This document shows, one piece after another, positions 8,546 through 16,784 of a stretch of DNA of 41,969 nucleotides. The stretch is taken from the NCBI RefSeq assembly GCF_018070325.1, contig NZ_JAGPXY010000060.1:1-41969 (forward strand). The letters run 5' to 3'. The stretch's first letter is position 1, and each line of letters begins with the position of its first letter. The translations under genes and the position numbers were made by a program. The notes under the pieces are model-generated. The model did not search any database. It saw nothing but the letters and a program-made list of their open reading frames with translations, and had not been told where the DNA came from. The stretch is from Micromonospora sp. H61. GTDB lineage: Bacteria > Actinomycetota > Actinomycetes > Mycobacteriales > Micromonosporaceae.

Positions 8546-8947
8546 ATGACCGGCGTGGTGGCCCGGTTTCCGTTCCGCTTCGACCCGGTGTTCCGCCCGG
8601 TGCTGGCGCTGCTGGGGGTCCGCCCGGCGACGGCCTGGGTCGTCGTCACCGAACGGGACCTGATGATCCGGTACGGGCCGTGGCGGCTGCGGACCGAGCG
8701 GGACAACGTCACCGCCGTCGAGCTGAGCGGGCCGTACCGATGGTGGCGGGCGATCGGCCCGCACCTGTCGCTGGCCGACGGCGGTGCGACCTTCGGCAGC
8801 AGTGCGGCCGGCGGGATCTGCCTGCGCTTCGCCGTACCGGTGCCGGCGCTGCTGCCTGGCGGGCGGCCCCGGCACCCGGCGGCCACGGTGACCGTCGCCG
8901 ACCCACCCGCGCTGGCCCGGCTGTTCACCGTCACGGACCTGTCCTGA
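8546..8947 (+). CDS. Small protein of unknown function
   Basis: 133 residues from ATG 8546. The frame is open far upstream, but that part is Arg/Pro/Gly-rich shadow sequence, while from MTGVVARFPFRF onward the composition is protein-like. It has a hydrophobic N-terminal segment (FRPVLALLGV, then ATAWVVVT) followed by beta-strand-like stretches (RDLMIRYGPWRLRT, DNVTAVELSG, HLSLADGGATFG, CLRFAVPVP). That pattern would suit a small beta-barrel such as a PH-like fold, but I do not recognise a named family. No clear RBS precedes the ATG. An ATGA overlap with a 37-codon Arg/Pro-rich frame (8436-8549) could be coincidence. It lies 87 nt before the permease on the same strand. Confidence 0.6.
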   Translation: MTGVVARFPFRFDPVFRPVLALLGVRPATAWVVVTERDLMIRYGPWRLRTERDNVTAVELSGPYRWWRAIGPHLSLADGGATFGSSAAGGICLRFAVPVPALLPGGRPRHPAATVTVADPPALARLFTVTDLS

Positions 8948-9034
8948 GCAGGCCGAACAGGTGCCCGGTTCCGCCGATCGGGCGCCGGGTCACCGCCTAC
9001 CGTCAGATCAGGACCTGTGAGGGTGGGACTGGCG

Positions 9035-11131
9035 ATGGCTGACGAGCACCGGGCGAAACCAGGGCGCTGGACCGGGCGCCGCCACGCGCCGAGCGGCCCG
9101 GACCCGGCGCTGCGGGCGGCCCGCGATCCGGCCCGCCCACACCGGGGCGGCCGGCACGGCGTCGTGGTGCCCGAACGCGTGGCCACCCCGGCCCGCTCGG
9201 CGCCGCCGGCCAGCCCGTTGCGCCGGTGGCTCTTCCAGCACCAGGTGCAGCCGCCCGGCCCCGAGGCGACCGAGGGGCAGAACCGTCGGCACGCCTGGTG
9301 GCAGGTGATGTGCCTGACCGGCGTGGACTACTTCTCCACGCTGTCGTACCTGCCGGGAATCGCGGCGGTGGCGGCCGGGGCGCTTTCCCCGCTGGCGACC
9401 CTGTTGATCGTCGTGCTCACGCTGTTCGGCATGCTGCCGATGTACCGGCGGGTGGCCCACGAGAGCCCGCACGGTCAGGGTTCGGTGGCGATGTTGGAGC
9501 GGTTGTTGCCGTTCTGGCGGGGCAAGATTTTCGTCCTCGTGCTGCTCGGCTTCGTGGCCACCTCCTGGATCATCACGATCACCCTCTCCTCGGCCGACGC
9601 CACAGTGCACCTGCTGGAGAACCCGTACCTGCCGGACGTCCTGCACGGGTCCGTGGTGCCGGTCGTGGTGACGGTGGTGCTGCTGCTCATCCTCGGCGGG
9701 GTGTTCCTGCTCGGGTTCCGCGAGGCGGTGGTGGTGGCCATCCCGCTGGTCGCGGTCTTCCTTGTGCTCAACGCGGTGATCGTCGTGGTCGCGGTGGCCC
9801 GGATCGTCGAGGACCCGGGCATCGTGTCGAACTGGACGGCCGCGGTGACCTCGACCGGTGGCGGCCCGGGCGGGGTGCTGGTCACCGCCGTGTTGGCGTT
9901 CCCGCTGCTGGTGCTGGGGCTGTCGGGTTTCGAGACCGGGGTCAGCATGATGCCCCTGGTTTCGGCCGACGGAGCGGACAAGCAGGCCCGGCTCGCCGCC
10001 CGGATCCGCAACACTCGTCGGCTGCTCACCACCGCCGCGTTGATCATGTCGGTGTACCTGATCTCGACGACCTTCGTGACCACGGCGCTCATTCCGGCGG
10101 AGGAGTTCCGGCCGGGTGGCGGCGCGAACGGGCGGGCGCTGGCGTTCCTGGCGCACACCTACCTGGGGGAGGTGTTCGGCAGCGTCTACGACGTGAGCAG
10201 CGTGCTCATCCTCTGGTTCGCCGGCGCCTCGGCGATGGCCGGGCTGATCAACATCGTGCCGCGCTACCTGCCGTCGTACGGCATGGCACCCGAGTGGGCG
10301 CGGGCGGTACGCCCCGTGGTGATCGTCTACACCGTCGTCAGCGTCGCCATCACGATCGCCTTTCGCGCCGACGTCAACGCCCAGGCCGGGGCGTACGCCA
10401 CCGGGATCCTGGCCATGATGGTCTCCGGCGCGGTGGCGGTGACGATCTCCGCGGCCCGTCATCACCGGCGTGGCTCCGCGATCGGCTTCACAGTGCTGAC
10501 CCTGGTGCTGCTGTACGCGCTGCTGGAGAACGTCATCGAACAGCCGGACGGCATCACGATCTCCGCGCTGTTCATCCTCGGCATCATCGTGGTCTCGTTG
10601 GTCTCCCGGGTCACCCGGACCACCGAGCTGCGCGCCGAGCGGATCGAGTTCGACGAGGCGGCCCGTCGGTTCATCACCGAGTCGCTGGCGCACGACGGGC
10701 AGCTGCACCTGATCGCGAACAAGCGGCAGAAGGGGTCGGTGAAGGAGTACACGATCAAGGAGCGTGCGCAGCGCGGGATGAATCCGGTGCCCGGGGCCGC
10801 GGACGTGCTGTTCCTGGAGATCGACGTGGTCGATCCGTCGGAGTTCAGTCAGGTGTTGCGCGTGCACGGGATGGAGGTGGGCGGCTTCCGGGTGCTGCGG
10901 GCCAACAGCCCGGCCGCGCCGAACGCGATCGCCGCGATCCTGCTGGCCCTGCGGGACGCCACCGGCGTCCGGCCGCACGCGCACTTCGAGTGGTCGGAGG
11001 GCAGCCCGATCGCGCATCTGGCGCGCTACCTCATCCTGGGCCGGGGGGACACCCCGCCGGTCGTGCGGGAGATCATCCGCCGGACCGAACGGGACCCGCT
11101 GCGTCGACCCGGCATCCACGTCGGCGGGTGA
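9035..11131 (+). CDS. APC-superfamily amino-acid permease with C-terminal soluble domain
   Basis: 698 residues from ATG 9035, preceded by GAGGGTGGGA with 6-nt spacing; the GTG at 9017 would place the RBS inside the gene. Residues 1-80 are basic and Pro-rich and probably cytosolic. Residues about 85-520 hold some 12 hydrophobic segments. They include the APC-like first helix (CLTGVDYFSTLSYLPGIA) and GLSGFETGVSMMPLV, where the unwound substrate-binding segment is expected. A cytosolic tail of about 180 residues follows, with alternating strands and helices and no motif I recognise. It resembles the long actinobacterial APC permeases annotated as amino-acid transporters. Substrate cannot be told. 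No gene follows on the same strand within 260 nt, so it is probably monocistronic. Confidence 0.85.
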   Translation: MADEHRAKPGRWTGRRHAPSGPDPALRAARDPARPHRGGRHGVVVPERVATPARSAPPASPLRRWLFQHQVQPPGPEATEGQNRRHAWWQVMCLTGVDYFSTLSYLPGIAAVAAGALSPLATLLIVVLTLFGMLPMYRRVAHESPHGQGSVAMLERLLPFWRGKIFVLVLLGFVATSWIITITLSSADATVHLLENPYLPDVLHGSVVPVVVTVVLLLILGGVFLLGFREAVVVAIPLVAVFLVLNAVIVVVAVARIVEDPGIVSNWTAAVTSTGGGPGGVLVTAVLAFPLLVLGLSGFETGVSMMPLVSADGADKQARLAARIRNTRRLLTTAALIMSVYLISTTFVTTALIPAEEFRPGGGANGRALAFLAHTYLGEVFGSVYDVSSVLILWFAGASAMAGLINIVPRYLPSYGMAPEWARAVRPVVIVYTVVSVAITIAFRADVNAQAGAYATGILAMMVSGAVAVTISAARHHRRGSAIGFTVLTLVLLYALLENVIEQPDGITISALFILGIIVVSLVSRVTRTTELRAERIEFDEAARRFITESLAHDGQLHLIANKRQKGSVKEYTIKERAQRGMNPVPGAADVLFLEIDVVDPSEFSQVLRVHGMEVGGFRVLRANSPAAPNAIAAILLALRDATGVRPHAHFEWSEGSPIAHLARYLILGRGDTPPVVREIIRRTERDPLRRPGIHVGG

Positions 11132-11393
11132 GTTCGGCGCTGACGTGGCCGCCATTGGGGCCGGCCCCTGGCACTGGAGCGGCCCCGAGCCGGTGTTTCG
11201 GAGGGATTCGGCCCTGTTGTGCCGGTCGGGTGCCGGACGGGGCACCCAAGCGCAATCGCAAGCTTATTCACGTTCGCCTGCCTTGTCACATTTGACCGTC
11301 GTATCGTCATTTCGGTGGCGGTAGGGACGTTAGCCACCCCGCGCCTGTTTTGGGGGCGGCCGTGTTCAGATGCACGAGGGGCAGGGAAGTTCT

Positions 11394-12755
11394 ATGTTCA
11401 CGTACCGAGCGAGTCGACGCCCAGCGCGGCCCAGGCGGCGGTCCCGGTGGTTCTTAACCGGTGGTCTGGTGGCTGGCGGCATGGTGGTGGCGACGACGGG
11501 TCTGACCGGCGTGGCGGCTGCGGCGGCCGACCGGGTGACGGTGCCCTGCGACTCCGACCGGCTCATCGCGGCGCTCGTCCGTGCCAACGCCGAGGGTGGC
11601 GGCGAGCTTCGCCTGGCGCGCAAGTGCACCTACACCCTCACCGAGGCTTTCCAGCAACCCGACGATTACGACGGCGGCATCCGGGACGCCCGCGAGGCTG
11701 CCGACACCGCCGAGAACCCCGGGGACGCCGAGACGCCCCCGCGCGATCCGAAGGACGACAAGGCCGGTCTGCCTGTCATCTACCACGCCATCACCATCCG
11801 GGGGGAGGGCGCCACCATCCGGCGCGACCCGGACGCCGAGGAGTTCCGGTTCTTCACCGTCCGCGATGGTGGTGAGTTGGACCTGAGTGACGTCGTCCTC
11901 AAGAACGGCCGGTCGGCAGCCGAGGGGGGCAGCATCCACGTGGTCCATGGAGCCGCCGCCGCCGTGCGGCGCACGACGATCATCGGAAGCACCTCCCGCT
12001 CCGCCGAGGGAGGCGGTGGCGCGGTCTTCAACGACGGCAACATGGTGATCAGCGACAGCACCTTCGTCGGCAACCGCGCCATCGGCAAGGAGGGCAAGGG
12101 CGGAGGGCTGCTCAACGGTGGCGTGCTCACCCTGGACAAGTCGAAGTTCTTCGAGAACACCGCCGCCAGCTATGGCGGTGGGCTCGGCAACTACCGGGGA
12201 GCGGCCGAGGTCCACCGGAGCACGTTCGCCGACAACAAGGCGGCGCAGGGCGGGGGCTTCGCCAGTTTCTCGGCGCGCAGCAAGGTCTCGGACGTCCGGG
12301 TGATCGGCAACACCGCCGAGGTCGGCGGGGGCATCGCGAACTCGGACGCGGTGCTCTACCTGCGGGGCATGACGATCCGTGACAACACCGCCACGGTCAA
12401 GGGCGGCGGCATCTCCACCTTCCAGGGCCTGCTTCCGCTGGACGAGAGCACCATCACGGACAACATGTCCGAAGGCGACGGTGGTGGGATCTACTCGGAG
12501 AAGTCCAACCTGCTGGTGCGCCGTAGCGACGTCAGCCGCAACGACGCCGACAAGAAGGCGGGCGGCATCTTCGTCACCATGGGCCAGATTTCGCTGTTCA
12601 AGAGCCGAGTGGCCGACAATGTCTCCGACGTTCGGCCGGGCGGCCTCTTCGTGGACAAAGCCCAGGCCAAGGTCGATGACGAGACCGAGATCAGCGGCAA
12701 CGAGCCCAGCAACTGCCTGGACAGCACGGCGCCGGTTCCCAACTGTTTCCGCTGA
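11394..12755 (+). CDS. Secreted right-handed beta-helix protein
   Basis: 453 residues from ATG 11394, which has AGGGAAG just upstream; an ATG 24 nt earlier (11370) lacks an RBS. The N-terminus is very basic (many Arg), followed by the hydrophobic FLTGGLVAGGMVVATTG and AAAAADR: a Sec or possibly Tat signal peptide. From about residue 150 the protein is built of short repeats of the form GGGxxN/S-x-L-x(2-3)-S-x-F/I-x-x-NxA (for example NTAASYGGGLGNY, NKAAQGGGF, NTAEVGGGIANS, NTATVKGGGIS). This is the pattern of parallel beta-helix and polymorphic-outer-membrane-like proteins. Pectate-lyase-like or adhesive roles are usual, but no catalytic residues can be assigned. Two Cys near the C-terminus may form a disulphide. 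It is probably exported to the cell surface or medium. Confidence 0.8.
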   Translation: MFTYRASRRPARPRRRSRWFLTGGLVAGGMVVATTGLTGVAAAAADRVTVPCDSDRLIAALVRANAEGGGELRLARKCTYTLTEAFQQPDDYDGGIRDAREAADTAENPGDAETPPRDPKDDKAGLPVIYHAITIRGEGATIRRDPDAEEFRFFTVRDGGELDLSDVVLKNGRSAAEGGSIHVVHGAAAAVRRTTIIGSTSRSAEGGGGAVFNDGNMVISDSTFVGNRAIGKEGKGGGLLNGGVLTLDKSKFFENTAASYGGGLGNYRGAAEVHRSTFADNKAAQGGGFASFSARSKVSDVRVIGNTAEVGGGIANSDAVLYLRGMTIRDNTATVKGGGISTFQGLLPLDESTITDNMSEGDGGGIYSEKSNLLVRRSDVSRNDADKKAGGIFVTMGQISLFKSRVADNVSDVRPGGLFVDKAQAKVDDETEISGNEPSNCLDSTAPVPNCFR

Positions 12756-12799
12756 CCATCAGTGGGGTGGCCCGCCGGGTGGCGGACACCGGTCCAAAA

Positions 12800-12849
12800 C
12801 GCACCCGACCCGCAGGAGCGATCGACCGATCGCCGGTGGGCCGGGTGCG
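12800..12849. terminator. Nested hairpin between convergent genes
   Basis: Outer arms CGCACCCG (12800-12807) and CGGGTGCG (12842-12849), inner arms GCGATCG (12818-12824) and CGATCGC (12827-12833). It lies between the stops of the beta-helix gene and the F420 oxidoreductase, so it can serve both directions. Confidence 0.6.
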
Positions 12850-12956
12850 CCGGCTGTACCCCTGGCGTAGCTGATGGTCATGCGGGCGACACCTCCGGCG
12901 GCGAATGCTCCGAACCAGCCTCCTGGCCTGCCGTCGGCGAGCGGATGGGTGCGCCC

Positions 12957-13952
12957 TCAGCCCATCGCGCGCAGACGGCCGGAGAGGTCGCCGGCGAAGA
13001 AGTCGAGGAAGCCGTCCGGGTCGGGGCCGGCGTTCTGCAGGACGATGTGGTCGAAGCCGGCCTCGACGTACGACCGGACCTTCGCGACGTGCGGTTCCGG
13101 GTCCGGGCCGATGGCGAAGAGCTGCCGGATGTGCTTCTCCTCGACGTACGCGCTGGCCGCGTCGAAGTTGACCGGGTTCGGCAGTTCGCTCATCACCTTC
13201 CAGCCGGTGACCATCCATCGGCTCGTCTGCAACACCGCCTGCACCGCCTGTTGCTCGTCGGTGGCCCAGGCCAGTGGCACCTCGGCGTAGCGCGGGCCCG
13301 AACCCTGGGCGCGGCGGTAGTGCTCGACGATCGACGCGTCCGGCTCGGTGGCGAACAGGCCGTCGCCCAACTCGGCGGCGAGCCGCGCCGACACCTCACC
13401 GCTGGCCGCCACCGCGATCACGGGCAGGGTGTCCGGCAGATCGAAGATCCGGGCGTCCTCCAGTTGCAGGTGCCGGCCCTCGTATGACTGGTAGCCGCCC
13501 TGCCAGAGCAGTCGGATGATCTCCAGCGCCTCGCGTAGTCGCTCGTGTCGCCCTCGCACGCTGGGGAAGCCCTGCCCGACCACGTGCTCGTTGAGCCGCT
13601 CTCCGGCGCCCACCCCGAGGGTGAACCGGCCGTCGGAGATCAGCGCCATTGTCGCAGCGGCCTGCGCGATGATCGCCGGGTGGTATCGGACGGTCGGGCA
13701 GGTGACCCCGGTGGCCAGGCGCAGGGTGCTGGTCCTGGCCGCGATGGCGCCGAGCACGCTCCAGGTGAAGGACGAGTGCCCCTGAGCGTCCAGCCACGGG
13801 TGGAAGTGGTCGCTCATCTCGACGAAGTCGAAGCCGGCCCGCTCGGCCCGCTCGGCCTGCCGGATGATCTCCTGCGGGCCGTATCCCTCCGCGGCCAGCT
13901 TGTAGCCGATCTGCATGCCCACACTCCCGATCCCGTTCGCCGACTGAGACAT
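12957..13952 (-). CDS. F420-dependent LLM-class oxidoreductase (glucose-6-phosphate dehydrogenase-like subfamily)
   Basis: 331 residues from ATG 13952 (MSQSANGIG), with GGGAA upstream. It is a bacterial-luciferase TIM barrel: IGYKLAAEGYGPQEIIRQAERAERAGFDFVEMSDHFHPW at the start, LATGVTCPTVRYHPAIIAQAAATM, and GVGAGERLNEHVVG. These match the actinobacterial F420-dependent subfamily related to Fgd and Adh. The DHFHPW His and the GERLNEH segment line the F420 pocket in relatives. It would transfer hydride between reduced or oxidised deazaflavin and an unknown alcohol, aldehyde or sugar-phosphate substrate. It is transcribed on its own, 126 nt after the imine-reductase-like gene. A 25-nt motif upstream (14005-14029) recurs upstream of the phosphatase gene at 26 kb at nearly the same distance. 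Confidence 0.87.
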   Translation of the reverse strand: MSQSANGIGSVGMQIGYKLAAEGYGPQEIIRQAERAERAGFDFVEMSDHFHPWLDAQGHSSFTWSVLGAIAARTSTLRLATGVTCPTVRYHPAIIAQAAATMALISDGRFTLGVGAGERLNEHVVGQGFPSVRGRHERLREALEIIRLLWQGGYQSYEGRHLQLEDARIFDLPDTLPVIAVAASGEVSARLAAELGDGLFATEPDASIVEHYRRAQGSGPRYAEVPLAWATDEQQAVQAVLQTSRWMVTGWKVMSELPNPVNFDAASAYVEEKHIRQLFAIGPDPEPHVAKVRSYVEAGFDHIVLQNAGPDPDGFLDFFAGDLSGRLRAMG

Positions 13953-14004
13953 CGGCGGTTCCCGGTCTCGGCGCGGACAAACGCCGGCGAGCTGCAAACC
14001 AGCC

Positions 14005-14029
14005 TCCTAGGATGCCCTAGCCGGTGTGC
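14005..14029 (-). repeat. Copy 1 of a 25-nt intergenic motif
   Basis: TCCTAGGATGCC-C-TAGC-C-GGTGTGC (plus-strand reading) has 23 of 25 positions identical to 26286-26310. It contains the perfect inverted repeat CTAGG-ATGC-CCTAG. It sits 52 nt before the start of the reverse-strand F420 oxidoreductase. Confidence 0.55.
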
Positions 14030-14078
14030 GGTGGGCGACGTCAGGCACCAAGGAACCGCCTCCAGCCACCGGACATCG

Positions 14079-14960
14079 TCACCGCACCAGCAGATCGATC
14101 ACGCCAGTCAGGTCCTCCTCGCCACCGCCCTCCGCCAGGCGGCGGCGCATCAGGTCGAAGTAGGGAAGGAGCAGTTCGGGGCTGACGCCCTGCTGCTCGG
14201 CGGTGCGCAGAAAGGTCGAGGTGCCGGCCACCTGCATGGCGAGAGGGGAGACGACTCCAGTGGTGTAGTCCCCGCCGCGCAGCTGGTCGGCGGTCTGGTG
14301 CACCGCCGGGACCATCGCGACGAGCCAGTCGGCGAGCAGTGGCGCGAACGCCGCCGGGTCGATGTCCTCCCGACGGATCAGGGCGAAGGCGTGCGCGGCC
14401 CCGGCGAACATTCCGTACATGGCGCTGAGCAGAGCCACGTCGTGCAGGGCCGCGAAGCCGGCGTCCTCGCCGACGTAGGTGGTGCCGACGGGGACGCCCA
14501 GCGTCTCCCGGTGCCGTTCGAACAGCGCTCGCGAGCCGCTGTAGAAGGCGTAGCCGCCGGCCTCCGGGACGCCGACCATCGGCGGGACAGCCATGATTCC
14601 ACCGTCCAGGTAGCGCGCGCCGCGGCTGCGGGCCCAGGCCGCGCGGGCGCGGGCCTGGGCAGGGGTGCTGGTGGTCAGGTTGACCAGGTCCCGGCCGACC
14701 AGGTCCACGCCAGCCAGCACCTCGTCGACCGAGCTGTCGTCCAACAGGCAGACGACCACCAGGGTGCTCGCCGCGACCGCCTGAGCGGCGCTGCCCGCGA
14801 TCCTTGCCCCGTCGGGCGCGAGCGCTGCGGCGCGGGCCGGGGTGCGGTTCCAGACGGTGAGCGGGTAGCCGGCGGCAAGCCAGGCGTGGGCCAGCGCGGT
14901 ACCCATCGCACCGAGTCCCAGCATCGTGACGGAGGGCTTCTCCACAGTGTTCGGTTCCAT
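14079..14960 (-). CDS. NAD(P)-binding 6-phosphogluconate-dehydrogenase-like / imine-reductase-like oxidoreductase
   Basis: 293 residues from ATG 14960 (MEPNTVEKPSV); ATGs at 14978 and 14996 would add up to 12 residues of no obvious value. An N-terminal Rossmann fold carries MLGLGAMGTALAHAWLAAGYPLTVWNRT, where NRT after strand 2 indicates NADPH preference. Helices for the dimeric all-alpha C-terminal domain follow, with GGIMAVPPMVG and GGDYTTGV as in imine reductases/reductive aminases (IRED family). The catalytic Asp/Tyr position of IREDs cannot be fixed without alignment. The substrate is probably a cyclic imine, or an aldehyde or ketone. It is divergent from the HxlR regulator, and a palindrome between them suggests HxlR control in response to a reactive electrophile. 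Confidence 0.82.
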   Translation of the reverse strand: MEPNTVEKPSVTMLGLGAMGTALAHAWLAAGYPLTVWNRTPARAAALAPDGARIAGSAAQAVAASTLVVVCLLDDSSVDEVLAGVDLVGRDLVNLTTSTPAQARARAAWARSRGARYLDGGIMAVPPMVGVPEAGGYAFYSGSRALFERHRETLGVPVGTTYVGEDAGFAALHDVALLSAMYGMFAGAAHAFALIRREDIDPAAFAPLLADWLVAMVPAVHQTADQLRGGDYTTGVVSPLAMQVAGTSTFLRTAEQQGVSPELLLPYFDLMRRRLAEGGGEEDLTGVIDLLVR

Positions 14961-14998
14961 GCCGATTAGGCTGGTCATCGGTCCCCAGATGATCAAGT

Positions 14999-15016
14999 AC
15001 GCACTTCGGAGTGCGT
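14999..15016. promoter_or_regulatory. Candidate HxlR operator
   Basis: Perfect inverted repeat ACGCACT-TCGG-AGTGCGT in the 95-nt spacer between the divergent imine-reductase-like and HxlR genes. The ACT...AGT half-sites resemble operators of HxlR/YodB-type regulators. Confidence 0.55.
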
Positions 15017-15055
15017 GGTTACCCGGGGGTGAGCGAGCACGTCGGAGGGGTGGGT

Positions 15056-15418
15056 ATGGCGACGGTGAACCGGCCGGGCACCGCGGACGGACACACCTGC
15101 GGTATCGACACCGCGATGGAGGTGATCGGCGGCAAGTGGAAGGTGCTGATCCTCTGGGCGCTCCACGAGCACCCCCTGCGTCGCTTCGGCGAGCTGCGTC
15201 GACTGCTTCCGGGGATCACCGAGAAGGTGCTGGCCTCCCACCTACGGGAGATGGAGGCGGACGGCGTGGTGCACCGCGTCTCCTACGACGAGGTGCCGCC
15301 CCGCGTCGAGTACTCGTTGACCGAGGACGGCACGCGCCTCAACGAGGCCCTGGAGCCACTGGCCGCCTGGGGACGCGACCGGTCGACCGGTCGACGGTCG
15401 GGGGAGGAGACGGCCTAG
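15056..15418 (+). CDS. HxlR-family winged-helix transcriptional regulator
   Basis: 120 residues from ATG 15056 behind GGAGGGGTGGG. It has the full HxlR signature: Cys15 near the N-terminus (GHTCGIDTAMEVIGGKWKVLI), LRRFGELRRLLPGITEKVLASHLREM as the recognition helices, and the wing RVSYDEVPPRVEYSLTEDG. In YodB, HypR and QorR the equivalent Cys senses quinones, aldehydes or hypochlorite, so this protein probably represses the divergent oxidoreductase until oxidised or alkylated. The palindrome at 14999-15016 is the likely site. It ends at a terminator shared with the small membrane-protein gene that converges on it. Confidence 0.9.
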   Translation: MATVNRPGTADGHTCGIDTAMEVIGGKWKVLILWALHEHPLRRFGELRRLLPGITEKVLASHLREMEADGVVHRVSYDEVPPRVEYSLTEDGTRLNEALEPLAAWGRDRSTGRRSGEETA

Positions 15419-15447
15419 TGATCCTGCGCGACCTCGTCGAAACCGCG

Positions 15448-15482
15448 CCGGCCCGTGCCCCCGCAGTGGGGACACGGGCCGG
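15448..15482. terminator. Bidirectional hairpin between HxlR and small membrane protein genes
   Basis: CCGGCCCGTG at 15448-15457 pairs with CACGGGCCGG at 15473-15482. C/G runs extend the stem across one mismatch, around a short GCAG loop. Confidence 0.65.
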
Positions 15483-15496
15483 GGTACGTCTGTCGT

Positions 15497-15703
15497 CTAC
15501 TTGGAAGGCTCGGGCAGCTTGCAGTCGACCTTCGGGTTGGCGCCGATGTAGTTCAACGGCCCGGCCACGATGGTGACCAGGATGGTGCCGGCCTCGGCGC
15601 AGTTGGTGTCGTCGCCGCTGTAGTAACCGCGCTGGCCACCGGCGATGGCGCCGATCACCAACCAGATCACGACGATGACTCCGAGAATCGAGGTGCCGCG
15701 CAT
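15497..15703 (-). CDS. Small membrane protein of unknown function
   Basis: 68 residues from ATG 15703, preceded by CAGGAGG; an in-frame start 51 nt upstream lacks this. It has one strong hydrophobic segment (TSILGVIVVIWLVIGAIAGG, about residues 3-22), then RGYYSGDDTNCAEAG and a second hydrophobic stretch TILVTIVAGPLNYIG. It ends in a short polar tail with a second Cys (VDCKLPEPSK). The two Cys could be paired outside the membrane. Small proteins of this look are frequent in actinomycetes, but I know of no function. It converges on the HxlR gene and shares its terminator. Confidence 0.75.
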   Translation of the reverse strand: MRGTSILGVIVVIWLVIGAIAGGQRGYYSGDDTNCAEAGTILVTIVAGPLNYIGANPKVDCKLPEPSK

Positions 15704-15956
15704 CGCTGCCTCCTGAGGTATGTGGTGGATCTGAGGTGCAGCCGTTGTACCCAATCGGGTCGCGCGGCTAACGGTTGCGTGCTACGGACCCCCGCCGGAT
15801 CCCCCATCCGGCCGATGCCGTCCGTCGTTGTGTACCGCCCGGGTATCCGCCGCCCGCACCGGGTAGCGCCTGTCGGCTATCGGATCCGCGACCGACCTCG
15901 CCGTCATCCGGGTGAGGGGACGTAGAACTGCCTCACGGCCCCGCCGAGGAGGACTC

Positions 15957-16784
15957 ATGGACGCCCCGACACCGCCCCTCTATATCGACCGCCCCGAGGA
16001 CGTCGCGGTCGCGGCCCGCGCGCTTGCTGGCGGCGCGATCGTCGCGGCGGCGTTCGCCAACTTCTACGTCATCGTGACGCGTCCCGACGCGGCCACCGTA
16101 CGCCGGGTCAACCTGGCCAAGGGCCGTCCGGTCCACCAGGTCGGCAGCATCACCACCGCGATCGGCCGGATCCCCGGGATGTTCGACTGGACGCGGATCT
16201 CGCCGCGGTTGCCTGTCGGTCGGGTGCGGGCGCTGATGGACGCCCTCTACGGGGCCGGGCCGTTCGGCTTCCGCGGGCCCGCGGCGGATCGGCTCCCCGA
16301 GCACCTCACCCAGATCGACCAGGGGATGCGGACCACCCAGGTGATCGCACCAGGGCTGACCTGCCCGTCCAACGCCTTCTTCGAGCGGGCGCTCGCCGAG
16401 ACCGGAACGGATCACCTCTACATCACCTCGGCGAACCGCTCCCGGCATCTCACCGGCGCGGCGGAGGAACCGGCGCACTGGAAGGCGGGCGCCCTCGCCG
16501 CCGACTTCGCCCACCTCGATGATCTGGTGGTGCTGGTCCACCGGGACGAGGCCGCGGCCCGCGCCGCGTACCCGGGCTACCTCACCACCTCGGTCACGCT
16601 GCTCTCGTTCCACGCGCCGGAGGGTGACCTCGAAGAACCGCCGGTGCTCACCGTGGACCGGCACGGATCGCTGCACCTGGACGACGTCCGCCGCGCCGCC
16701 GCGCCGCTCGGCCTACAGGTACGCCTGGCCGGAGGTGCCCGGGAACGATTGCGGGTCCGGGGGTACGCCGGGGCACTGGTGTGA
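15957..16784 (+). CDS. YrdC/Sua5-like domain protein, divergent from TsaC
   Basis: 275 residues from ATG 15957 with a strong GAGGAGG 6 nt before it. The layout is that of YrdC/Sua5 (threonylcarbamoyl-AMP synthase): an N-terminal helix VAVAARALAGGAIVAAAF, the KGRP motif (LAKGRPVHQVGSI), a LPVGR strand near 85-90, and ITSANRS as in the SAN-S-G nucleotide loop. The canonical PTETVYGLG signature is replaced by AAFANFYVIV, so the usual Thr/Glu are gone. It is therefore doubtful that it makes threonylcarbamoyl-AMP for tRNA t6A; another carboxylate or carbamoyl substrate is likely. Its stop overlaps the GTG of the next gene by 4 bp, so the two are translated together and probably share a pathway. 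Confidence 0.75.
   Translation: MDAPTPPLYIDRPEDVAVAARALAGGAIVAAAFANFYVIVTRPDAATVRRVNLAKGRPVHQVGSITTAIGRIPGMFDWTRISPRLPVGRVRALMDALYGAGPFGFRGPAADRLPEHLTQIDQGMRTTQVIAPGLTCPSNAFFERALAETGTDHLYITSANRSRHLTGAAEEPAHWKAGALAADFAHLDDLVVLVHRDEAAARAAYPGYLTTSVTLLSFHAPEGDLEEPPVLTVDRHGSLHLDDVRRAAAPLGLQVRLAGGARERLRVRGYAGALV

Noticed and set aside
8436..8549. 37-codon frame MTVLARRRP... with an ATGA overlap to the gene at 8546
   Set aside because: Composition is almost only Arg, Pro, Ala and Gly, and there is no RBS; the overlap is probably chance.
14005..14029. Iron box (DtxR/IdeR site) because of the TAGG...CCTA half-sites
   Set aside because: The arrangement CTAGG-ATGC-CCTAG does not fit the 19-bp TTAGG-centred consensus, and neither neighbour is an iron gene.
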